Origin: JBEKOF01 sp049513975
Lineage (GTDB): Bacteria > Verrucomicrobiota > Verrucomicrobiia > Limisphaerales > Palsa-1400
Length of the DNA stretch: 52,244 bases
Assembly (NCBI GenBank): GCA_049513975.1
Contig: JBEKVM010000035.1
Coordinates: 1 to 52,244 of the forward strand
Reading direction: 5' to 3'
Below the pieces are notes generated by a model that worked only from the letters and a program-made list of their open reading frames with translations, had not been told where the DNA came from and ran no database searches. The position numbers and the translations under genes were made by a program. Position 1 is the first letter of the stretch. Each line of letters begins with the position of its first letter. Shown piece after piece: positions 16,889 to 24,469 of this stretch.

Positions 16889-17530
16889 TCAGAACGGAGT
16901 GGTGGAGTATTGGAGTGGTGGCTGTGGTAATCGGGACAGCATCTCTGACAACTCGCGCTTCTGATCTTCAAGACCCTTTGCTAGATCGCTTTCTAACCGC
17001 AATGCTTCGCTACCCTCTTTAGTTACTCCTGCTATTACCTTAATGTTTTTGCCAGCAGTTTCGATTAGCGGAGCTCCCGGCATGCCGCAAAATTGCGCGG
17101 CTTTCCCAGCCCAAGCAGCCGTTGAACCAAGCAGGGAAAGGCTTGCCGCGTAGGTCTGGAGCTTTTTGGAGCGCTTTTCGACATCGTTGTCTGGGCCTTC
17201 ATGTCGCAAAGCAATGCCCAACTCGCGAAAGAATGAAATTGGAATTCCGCCCGTCCCGGACAACTGCCATGGATTGAATTCGACTACTGGAAGCTGGGAT
17301 GTTCGTTTTCGCCGGTTAGCCTACAACACCATGTTTTTTAGCGAGGTTTTCCCAGAGCCCCAACTGCCATAGACTGCAACCACAAGTGAATCTCTGCCCT
17401 CCCAAGCCTGAAGGTCATGAGCTAATTGTTCTGCAAATTTCGCCCGCCCGAGGAGGTCCTCTTTCTTCGAGACAATTGGTTTGTCCGAAGAATAGGAGTC
17501 GCTTCGATAAATTGGCGGTTTGGATTTCAT
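16889..17530 (-). pseudogene. KAP-family P-loop NTPase, N-terminal fragment with in-frame TAG
   Basis: The frame starts MKSKPPIYRSDSYSSDKP and carries the KAP NTPase opening (KEDLLGRAKFAEQLAHDLQ) with a Walker A motif GSWGSGKTS. It reads KNMVL, then TAG at 17321-17323, and continues in the same frame with ANRRKRTSQLPVVEFNPWQL, whose VEFNPWQ is the next conserved KAP motif. After about 110 more residues it ends in low-complexity TGGAGT repeats at 16889, far short of the usual 500 or more residues, and no Walker B is present. KAP NTPases are often linked to phage defence or membrane processes. This copy has both a nonsense codon and a lost C-terminus. Base composition is lower in GC than its neighbours, suggesting acquisition. 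Confidence 0.8.
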
Positions 17531-17616
17531 TTCAGTTACGCTGTAGAAGGCAGCGTTTACAATTGGTTGACGGCGTTCAGGTTTTGGTAAGTGCTGCCAA
17601 ATTTGGCGATGGTTTC

Positions 17617-17683
17617 TCTCGTTCCGGTCGGCGGGTCGCCGACCGGGACAGGCGGGTCGCCGGTGCCACCCAACGGGTTCGGG
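17617..17683. repeat. Dispersed repeat, copy 2 (of 2193-2269)
   Basis: CTCGTTCCGGTCGGCGGGTC and the downstream GGGACAGG and GCCACCCAACGGGTTCGGG match copy 1 at 2193-2269 in the same orientation. It lies just upstream of the KAP fragment. Confidence 0.6.
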
Positions 17684-17769
17684 TGGGGGGATGTCATAGG
17701 GGGAGGATTGAGCCACGGTCTGGCTAAAGATCAAATAGATTGATGGGGTTGGTTGACGATCGGAGGGAC

Positions 17770-17898
17770 CCTCATACTGGCCCTCTCCCCACTGCGTGGG
17801 GCGAGGGGATTTTGTCGAGCCACAGGCTCGACGCTACACAGCCCGGCCCACCTGCGCCGGGGGGGGAAATGCGACGGTCATAGACCGACGCTACAGCG
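17770..17898. repeat. Cluster of three short hairpin repeats
   Basis: GGCCCTCTCCCCACTGCG followed by its complement (17773-17806). Then GTCGAGCC-ACA-GGCTCGAC plus GCTACA (17815-17839), and CGGTC-ATA-GACCG plus ACGCTACAG (17874-17896). The last two share the layout of a hairpin with a CGCTACA tail. A run of eight G lies at 17859-17866. Confidence 0.6.
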
Positions 17899-17908
17899 CG
17901 CCATTTTT

Positions 17909-18015
17909 GGGAGCGTACGCGCCTCGCGTACCGGGTTCAGCGCCCTCGCTGAACCCACCCACCGATGTCAGCGACGAGGGCGTCGCTGACTGCACGCGAG
18001 GCGCGCGCGCTCCCC
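17909..18015. repeat. Cloverleaf-type palindromic repeat (GGGGAGC family), copy 2
   Basis: A 107-bp element with terminal arms GGGAGCGTACGCGCCTCGCG and its complement, plus two internal hairpins. These are GGTTCAGCG-CCCT-CGCTGAACC (17932-17953) and GTCAGCGACG-AGGG-CGTCGCTGAC (17967-17990). Loops CCCT and AGGG are complementary. It lies upstream of the GH97 gene. Confidence 0.8.
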
Positions 18016-18124
18016 GAATTAGGATACTGCCGATTGGACGGGGTTGCTTCTGCTTCGATGGCAAGGAAATGGGCTTTACTTTGAATCGGATGAACAGCAG
18101 GGTGTTTTTTCGCCTGAATTATCC

Positions 18125-20008
18125 ATGATGAATTTGCAAAAGCTCCTGGGCCAAATGGTTCTCGCGCTCGCGCTGGCAATGGCCAGGCCCGGGGCCGCCC
18201 CGGCGGCGGAGCAGATCAAGTCCCCCGACGGCAAGGTGGTGGTTGAGTTTCTGCTGGAGGGCGATGGGGCGCCGGCTTACAAGATCGAGTTTTTGGGAAA
18301 ACCGGTTGTGCTGGAGTCAAGACTCGGTTTTGAACCGGGCCTGACCAACGGTTTTCAAATGGCGAAAAGCTCTTCCGATTCCCACCGGGGCCAATGGACC
18401 AACAATTTTGGTGAACGCAAAATCATTCCCGACAATTATGGTGAACTGAATGTGGACCTGAAAGCGAAGACGGGAGAACAGATGCGGATTACCTTTCGGG
18501 CCTGCAACGAAGGGGCGGCTTTCCGTTATTCCTTCCCGGCGCAAAACGGGGCGCGCGAGTTTGATTTTACAGCCGAGCGGACGGAATTCCGGTTTGCGCC
18601 GGAGACGTTTGGTTACGAGGAGCATGGCACGGAGGGGGAGTACCGGCGGGCGCGGATTGCCGACATCGAGCCGTGGTGCGAACGCCCGCTGACGTTGGAA
18701 TTGACCAATGGCTTGTTCGTGTCGCTGGCGGAGGCGGACAATGAAAATTATCCGCGCATGTTGTTGTCCGGTTTGCCGGGTGCGCCGGGGGCGCTGGTGA
18801 GCGCGCTGGGGGGATCGAGCGCCAACAACGCCAGCAGCCGTCCGGGCCGGTGGCCGGCGCACGTGGCCGCCGGGGCGGCGACGCCGTGGCGGACGCTCAT
18901 CGTGGGGGAAAAGCCGGGGGACCTGCTGGAGAGGAATTATCTAATACTTGACTTGGTCCCGCCGGCGGCGCTGCCGGACCTTTCGTGGATCCAGCCGGGC
19001 AAAGTGATGCGGGACACGGCGCTGACGACGGCCAATTCCAAAGCGATCATTGATTTCGCGGCAAAGGGCGGATTGCAGTATGTGGGGCTGGACGACCGCT
19101 GGTATGGGGGCGAGGACCTGGAAACGGGGGATGCCACGACCGCACGCGCGCCCAATCTGGATCTGCCTGAGATTATCCGGTATGGCAGCGCCAAAAACGT
19201 GGGGGTGATCCTTTACGTGGACCGGCGGCAGATCAAAAAGCAGCGGGACATTCTATTTCCCCTTTACGAAAAATGGGGTGTGAAGGGGGTGAAGATCGGA
19301 TTTGTGGATGTCGGCCCGCAGGCGGAGTCGGCGTGGGTGACGGACACGGTGCAGAAGGCGGCGGAGCACCATCTTCTGCTGAACATTCACGACGGATACC
19401 GTTCGATGGGCCTGAGCCGCGAGTATCCGAACCTGCTCACGGTCGAGGGCATCCGGGGCAACGAGCACTTTCCCACCCCCGAACATAATTGCACGGTTCC
19501 CTTCGCGCGCTACACGGCGGGTCCGGCGGACTACACGGTTTGTTATTATGACAAGCGAATCAAGACCACCCACGCCCATCAATTGGCCATGGCGGTGGTT
19601 TCCTTCAGTCCGCTGCAATGGATCTTCTGGTATGACCGGCCGGGCATGTATCAGGGCGAGCCGGAAATTGAGTTTTTCCAGAAGGTGCCGACGGTTTGGG
19701 ACGACACCAGGGTGATCAATGGTGAGATTGGGAAATTCGCCACCATCGCGCGCCGGCATGGGGACGACTGGTTTATCGGAACGATCAACAACAGTGAAGC
19801 GCGGAAGTTGAAAGTGCCGCTGGCGTTTTTGGATGCCGGCCGAACCTATTTGGCGCACATTTATGCGGACGACGACACGGCGGCGACCAAAACAAAAGTC
19901 GGCCTCAAAATGATGGTCGTGAACAGCAAGACCGTCCTCGACGCGCCCTTGGGCGCAGGCGGCGGGCAGGCCGTCTGGATTGCCGCCGAACTTAAGTCAA
20001 GACGATGA
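18125..20008 (+). CDS. Secreted GH97-family alpha-glycosidase
   Basis: A ~627-residue secreted enzyme of GH97 (alpha-glucosidase or alpha-galactosidase, SusB-like). The signal peptide MVLALALAMARPGAAPAAE follows the ATG pair at 18125. The N-terminal beta-sandwich shows SPDGKVVVEF and ITFRACNEGAAFRYSFP. The barrel has KAIIDFAAKGGLQYVGLDDRWYG, GVKGVKIGFVDVG, HLLLNIHDGY and LTVEGIRGNEHF. The C-terminal sandwich reads GTINNSEARKLKVPLAFLD. The Asp in GFVDVG sits where retaining GH97 enzymes carry their nucleophile, so a retaining alpha-galactosidase-like mechanism is possible, though the usual KIDFMD is altered to KIGFVD. First gene of a coupled polysaccharide operon, preceded by a cloverleaf repeat. 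Confidence 0.93.
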   Translation: MMNLQKLLGQMVLALALAMARPGAAPAAEQIKSPDGKVVVEFLLEGDGAPAYKIEFLGKPVVLESRLGFEPGLTNGFQMAKSSSDSHRGQWTNNFGERKIIPDNYGELNVDLKAKTGEQMRITFRACNEGAAFRYSFPAQNGAREFDFTAERTEFRFAPETFGYEEHGTEGEYRRARIADIEPWCERPLTLELTNGLFVSLAEADNENYPRMLLSGLPGAPGALVSALGGSSANNASSRPGRWPAHVAAGAATPWRTLIVGEKPGDLLERNYLILDLVPPAALPDLSWIQPGKVMRDTALTTANSKAIIDFAAKGGLQYVGLDDRWYGGEDLETGDATTARAPNLDLPEIIRYGSAKNVGVILYVDRRQIKKQRDILFPLYEKWGVKGVKIGFVDVGPQAESAWVTDTVQKAAEHHLLLNIHDGYRSMGLSREYPNLLTVEGIRGNEHFPTPEHNCTVPFARYTAGPADYTVCYYDKRIKTTHAHQLAMAVVSFSPLQWIFWYDRPGMYQGEPEIEFFQKVPTVWDDTRVINGEIGKFATIARRHGDDWFIGTINNSEARKLKVPLAFLDAGRTYLAHIYADDDTAATKTKVGLKMMVVNSKTVLDAPLGAGGGQAVWIAAELKSRR

Positions 20009-20100
20009 ATCGCATATTGGATGTGGCGCGCTTTTCCGTGGGCGAGCATGGCGAAGGCTGCAAGCTGATTGTGACGGGCGAGCCATCGGGCGCATCTTGA
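20005..20100 (+). CDS. 31-residue coupled mini-ORF, possible remnant
   Basis: The ATG overlaps the GH97 stop (ATGA at 20005-20008) and reads MNRILDVARFSVGEHGEGCK to a stop at 20100. The composition looks coding and the ATGA overlap matches the other junctions in this operon. No domain is recognisable and a hairpin repeat follows at 20147. It is probably the front of a gene whose body was deleted, or chance. Confidence 0.25.
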   Translation: MNRILDVARFSVGEHGEGCKLIVTGEPSGAS

Positions 20101-20146
20101 TCCTACCTCCATGCACGGAATGAACCGCTGCCCATGAAACATCTGG

Positions 20147-20201
20147 AAACCTCCTCTCCCCTGCCCTCTCCTCCACAAGTGTGTGGAGGAGAGGGAGAAG
20201 A
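20147..20201. repeat. CCTCTCCCC-type hairpin repeat, copy 2
   Basis: A 14-bp perfect stem (CCCTCTCCTCCACA at 20164-20177 with 20182-20195, loop AGTG), preceded by CTCCTCTCCCCTG. It lies within a coupled operon, between GH97 and the lyase-fold gene, where it could act as a transcript-stabilising or attenuating structure. Confidence 0.65.
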
Positions 20202-20246
20202 AGCGCACGGTGGCAGTGTCAAGATGCTTCCCGAACCATAATTGCG

Positions 20247-22274
20247 GTGCAAATCACGCTGACAAAAAGCAAATTCGCGGCCACGCTGCTGCTGTCGCTC
20301 CTGGCCATGACCATCGCGGCCCCGGCCCAGCCGTTCGTCCATCCCGGCCTCCTCCAGACCCGGGAGGACCTGGAACGCATGAGAAAGGGCATCGAAACGA
20401 AGGACCCGGTGATCACGAGCGGCTTCGAGGTTCTTCGCAACAACAGGCTCTCCCAATCCACCTACCGAATGAAGGGCCCGGGCGAAACGATCGGACGCGC
20501 GCCCAATACGAACTTCGGGGAGTTCAACGATGACGCGGCCGCCGCTTATCAAAACGCCCTGATGTGGTGTCTGACCGGCGAAATGGCATACGCCAGCAAA
20601 GCCAAAGAGATCATCAACGCCTGGGCGTCCAAACTCCAGCGCGTCGCCGGACGGGACGGGGTTTTGATGGCGGGCCTGGGGCCGTTTGAGATGGTCAATG
20701 CCGCCGAGTTGCTCCGTTATTCCAACGCCGGCTGGCCGGAGGCGGAAATTCGGCAGTGTGAGCGGATGTTGACCAACGCGATATACCCGGAGATCAAGGA
20801 TTTTGCCCTGTTCGCCAACGGCAACTGGGACGCCGCGGCCGAGAGGACGATGATCGCCATCGCCGTTTTCTGCAACGATCGCGCCATGTTCGAACGGGGC
20901 TTGCGTTACTATTGCCATGGCGGCGGCAACGGGCGGCTCACCTGCTATGTCATCAATGACGACGGTCAGGCCCAGGAAAGCGGACGCGATCAGCAGCACA
21001 CCCAACTCGGCCTGGGCCTGCTGGGCGACTGCTGCGAAGTGGCGTGGAACCAGGGGTTGGACCTTTACGGGTATGCCGGCGACCGGCTGCTCAAGGGGTT
21101 CGAATACACGGCAAAGTATCTGCTGGGCGGGGAGGTGCCGTTCACGCCAATGATTGACAGAACAGGCAGGTATCCGTGGGAGAAAATCCCGGCGCGTTCC
21201 GGCTTCCGCCCCATCTACGAGCAAATCTACAATCATTATGTCAACCGCGCTGGACTTGCCGCACCTTTTGCGCAACGGGTAGTGCTCGAACATGTCCGCC
21301 CGGAAGGCGCGATCAACAACCATGACCATACCGGCTTCGGCACGCTTCTTTATGCCCGTTCCAAGGCCACGCCGGAGACGGCTCCCGCCAATGCGCCGCC
21401 CGCCACTCCTGGAGCCATTGTCGGCGCCGGTTCCCCTCAAGGCAACCGGCTCACTTGGATCGCCTCCGCCGGCGCCGCAGATTACACGGTCAAACGATCC
21501 ACCACGCCGGGCGGGCCATACATCGTCATTGCCCGAAATGTCAAAACCGCCGATTACACGGATGCCGGGGTCGCTCCTGGCGCTGTCTATTATTATGTCG
21601 CCACCGCCAGGAACGCCGCCGGGGAAAGTGCCGAGGCATGGGAGACGGGAATCAGCGCCGGCCCGCCGGCCCCCTGGGCGCAGCAGGATGTTGGCGCGGT
21701 CAAGGTCAAGGGTTCCACGGAATTCGACGGTCGCACGTTCACTCTGGAGGGCGCGGGGGCGGGCTTGGGCGGCACCGAGGACGAGTTTCAATTTGCTTAC
21801 GAGCCGATGAACGGCGACGGCAGCATTATCGGGCGCTTCGTTCCGCAGATGAGTGCCCTGCTGTCCAACGTCGGCCTGATGATGCGCGAATCGCCCGCGC
21901 CGGGTTCGGCGCACGCCACCCTGCTCATCACGCCGCAAAACCGACGGAGCGGGGAAAGTCCCGGATATCTCGCCCGATTTCAGACTCGCGCCTCCAGCGG
22001 GGCCGGGACGGTGATGGCCGGAGAGAGTCCGCGGTTTGGCCAACCTTACTCCGACCAGGGCCGGATGCTCGGTTACTGCTGGCTGCGCCTGACCCGTGCC
22101 GGCAACACCTTCACCGCGTCCTACTCGCCTGATGGGAAGGAATGGACCCAGATCGCGGAAACCAACCTGCCCCTCAAGCCGGACCTTTTAGCCGGCCTGG
22201 CCGCCTCCTCGACTGATCCCAGAATCACAACCACGGTGATGTTTGATAATGTGAAAGAAACCATTGAGAAATGA
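20247..22274 (+). CDS. Secreted alginate-lyase-fold protein with fibronectin-III-like and C-terminal beta-sandwich domains
   Basis: A ~675-residue secreted protein. A GTG start at 20247 gives a clean signal peptide (KFAATLLLSLLAMTIAAPAQ). Residues about 25-370 resemble the alpha/alpha-toroid alginate lyase superfamily (HPGLLQTREDLERMRKGI, ANGNWDAAAERTMIAIAVFC, ESGRDQQHTQLGLGLLGD, HYVNRAGLAAPF). A fibronectin-III-like repeat follows (TPGAIVGAGSPQGNRLTWIA ... YYYVATARNAAGESAEAWE). The last ~180 residues look like a concanavalin-like sandwich (FDGRTFTLEGAGAGLGGTED, VGLMMRESPAPGSAH). Likely a polysaccharide lyase or binding protein working with the flanking GH97 and GH31. The substrate is unknown and need not be alginate. 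Its stop overlaps the GH31 start (ATGA, 22271-22274). The longer plus-strand reading from 20181 lacks a signal-like start. Confidence 0.78.
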   Translation: MQITLTKSKFAATLLLSLLAMTIAAPAQPFVHPGLLQTREDLERMRKGIETKDPVITSGFEVLRNNRLSQSTYRMKGPGETIGRAPNTNFGEFNDDAAAAYQNALMWCLTGEMAYASKAKEIINAWASKLQRVAGRDGVLMAGLGPFEMVNAAELLRYSNAGWPEAEIRQCERMLTNAIYPEIKDFALFANGNWDAAAERTMIAIAVFCNDRAMFERGLRYYCHGGGNGRLTCYVINDDGQAQESGRDQQHTQLGLGLLGDCCEVAWNQGLDLYGYAGDRLLKGFEYTAKYLLGGEVPFTPMIDRTGRYPWEKIPARSGFRPIYEQIYNHYVNRAGLAAPFAQRVVLEHVRPEGAINNHDHTGFGTLLYARSKATPETAPANAPPATPGAIVGAGSPQGNRLTWIASAGAADYTVKRSTTPGGPYIVIARNVKTADYTDAGVAPGAVYYYVATARNAAGESAEAWETGISAGPPAPWAQQDVGAVKVKGSTEFDGRTFTLEGAGAGLGGTEDEFQFAYEPMNGDGSIIGRFVPQMSALLSNVGLMMRESPAPGSAHATLLITPQNRRSGESPGYLARFQTRASSGAGTVMAGESPRFGQPYSDQGRMLGYCWLRLTRAGNTFTASYSPDGKEWTQIAETNLPLKPDLLAGLAASSTDPRITTTVMFDNVKETIEK

Positions 22275-24469
22275 AATGCCAAATCCTCATCCTCGGCCTG
22301 ATGGCGGCGGCAACTTGCGGCAAGACTTTTGGACAAACGCCGCCCGCGCCCGCTCCGGTGGAAATTCTGCCGGGCGTCTGGCGGTTCACCTTCGGAACTC
22401 CTGAAAAGATCACCCCCGTCAGCACGCGGCATTATCCACCAGCGACGAATGGACTGGCCGCGTTGCCGGCCGTCGCCCCCTGCCCTGTCACCGTGACCGC
22501 GACGTTTTCCCCGCGCGGTTCGGTGGTGAGCGTGCCGCTGGCGGAGGAGGAGATGATTTACGGGCTGGGGCTGCAGTTGCAATCATTCCAGCAGCGTGGT
22601 TTGAAGAAACGCCTGCGCGTCAATGCCGATCCGGCGATGGACACGGGCGACTCCCATGCGCCCGTGCCCTTCTACGTGACGACGCGCGGCTACGGAGTGC
22701 TCATAGACACGGCGCGTTACCCGGTGTTCTATCTCGGCAACAAAAAGCACCCTCCCCAGCCGGCCAATGATTTGAAAGCCGGCAACCGCCCGGACAATTG
22801 GAACGGACTTTCGCCTGACGAACGCAGAGGTCTTGGCGCGGCTAGCGACGTGCTGGTTGAAATTCCAGAGGCGGCGGGCGTGGATGTTTACGTCTTCGCC
22901 GGGCCGTCGTTGCGCCAGGCGGTGCAGCGCTATCATCTTTTTTCCGGAGGCGGTCCCCTGCCCCCGCGCTGGGGCTTGGGTTTTTGGTATCGCGTCCAGA
23001 GCGACTACGCCCAGGAGGATGTGCTCAAGCTCGCGGCCGAATTCCGCGAGCGCCGCATCCCGTGCGACGTGCTCGGTCTGGAACCGCACTGGCAGAGCCA
23101 TTCTTACTGCTCGTCTTATTTATGGAGCCAACGGTTTCCCGATCCTGCGGGCATGATGGCGAGCCTGGCCGGGCAGCATTTTCGCCTGAACTTGTGGGAA
23201 CAGGCCTTTGTGGATCCCTCCGCGCCGCTCTATGCCTCGTTGCTGCCCCACTGCGGGGACTATGAGGTGTGGGGCGGACTGGTGCCGGACTTTCTCCAGG
23301 CTGAAACGCGCCGGATATTCAGCGACTACCACGAGAGAACATTCGTTGCCCAGGGCGCGGCCGGTTTCAAGGCGGACGAATGCGACAACTCCGATTTCAC
23401 CGGCGGCTGGTCCTTCCCGGAGATGAGCCGGTTTCCGTCGGGAGCGGACGGCGAGCAGATGCACAGTCTTTTTGGACTGCGGTATCAGGACGCGCTGCAA
23501 GGCGCGTTCGAGAAGCGGCAGCAGCGGACTTATGGCCTGGTGCGCTCGTCCGGGGCGCTGGCGGCTCCGTATCCTTACGTTCTCTACAGCGATCTTTACG
23601 ATCACAGGCAGTTTGTTCGCGGGGTGGCGCAGACCGGTTTCTCCGGGCTGCTCTGGGCGCCGGAAGTGCGGGAAGCGGCCAATCCGGAAGAATTGCTGCG
23701 GCGGCTGGAAAGCGCGGCGTTCTCACCCCTGGCCATGATCAATGCCTGGTATCTGCGCAGCCCGCCTTGGAAACAAGTGAATCGCGCTGCGAATAATCAA
23801 GGCCAGTTCGCGGAAGGCTGGGAAAAGGTCGAGGCGCTCTGCCGGGAGGTTTTGGAATTGCGCATGAAGTTCATTCCTTATCTGCACGCCGCGTTCGTGC
23901 GTTATCATCGCGAGGGCCTGCCGCCTTTCCGCGCGCTCATCATGGACTTTCCCGATGATCCCCAGACGCGGACCATTGACGATGAATATATGATGGGCGA
24001 CAGCCTGCTGGTTGCGCCGGTGATCGTGGAGGGGGCGGCCGGGCGAGGAGGCAGGCGGGCGGACCCGGCTGGCGCCGCCGCGGGCAGCGCGGAAGCCATG
24101 CGCCCGGTGTATTTGCCCGCCGGCGTATGGCACGACTTTTGGACGGGGGAACGGCGCCAGGGCGGGCAACGAATCAACGTCCGCGTGCCGGTCGGGCGCA
24201 TCCCGCTCTTTGTCAAAACGGGCACGGTCCTGCCGCTGGCGCAAGCGACGCTCGACACCGATGACCCGGCCAGCCGGAAGCTGACGGTCTGGGTCTATGG
24301 CGATGGCGGACAGGCCGCGACCTTGTTTGAAGACGACGGCAGTTGGGCGCCGGCGCTGGATTCGGTCCAATTGAATTGGGACAACGCCACCAAATCCGGG
24401 CGCGTCCTCCGCTCCTCTCCGTCCCTCACCAACGCCTATGAAATCCTGAGTTGGAAACAGGTTGAATGA
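22271..24469 (+). CDS. Secreted GH31-family glycoside hydrolase
   Basis: A 732-residue secreted GH31 enzyme (retaining alpha-glucosidase, alpha-xylosidase or alpha-galactosidase types). The signal peptide ends near CGKTFGQ. Typical elements are EEMIYGLGLQ, a GGPLPPRWGLGFWYR barrel entry, and the nucleophile Asp369 in GFKADECDNSDF. The expected acid/base context of many GH31 enzymes (an RxxxxGxQRYxxxWsGD pattern) is replaced by YSDLYDHRQFVRGVAQTGFS ending in LLWAPEVRE, so the proton donor is not obvious. A ~16-residue Gly/Ala/Arg-rich stretch (AAGRGGRRADPAGAAAGSAE) interrupts the C-terminal sandwich. It is coupled at both ends by ATGA overlaps to the lyase-fold gene and the hydrolase-like gene. 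Confidence 0.88.
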   Translation: MKCQILILGLMAAATCGKTFGQTPPAPAPVEILPGVWRFTFGTPEKITPVSTRHYPPATNGLAALPAVAPCPVTVTATFSPRGSVVSVPLAEEEMIYGLGLQLQSFQQRGLKKRLRVNADPAMDTGDSHAPVPFYVTTRGYGVLIDTARYPVFYLGNKKHPPQPANDLKAGNRPDNWNGLSPDERRGLGAASDVLVEIPEAAGVDVYVFAGPSLRQAVQRYHLFSGGGPLPPRWGLGFWYRVQSDYAQEDVLKLAAEFRERRIPCDVLGLEPHWQSHSYCSSYLWSQRFPDPAGMMASLAGQHFRLNLWEQAFVDPSAPLYASLLPHCGDYEVWGGLVPDFLQAETRRIFSDYHERTFVAQGAAGFKADECDNSDFTGGWSFPEMSRFPSGADGEQMHSLFGLRYQDALQGAFEKRQQRTYGLVRSSGALAAPYPYVLYSDLYDHRQFVRGVAQTGFSGLLWAPEVREAANPEELLRRLESAAFSPLAMINAWYLRSPPWKQVNRAANNQGQFAEGWEKVEALCREVLELRMKFIPYLHAAFVRYHREGLPPFRALIMDFPDDPQTRTIDDEYMMGDSLLVAPVIVEGAAGRGGRRADPAGAAAGSAEAMRPVYLPAGVWHDFWTGERRQGGQRINVRVPVGRIPLFVKTGTVLPLAQATLDTDDPASRKLTVWVYGDGGQAATLFEDDGSWAPALDSVQLNWDNATKSGRVLRSSPSLTNAYEILSWKQVE

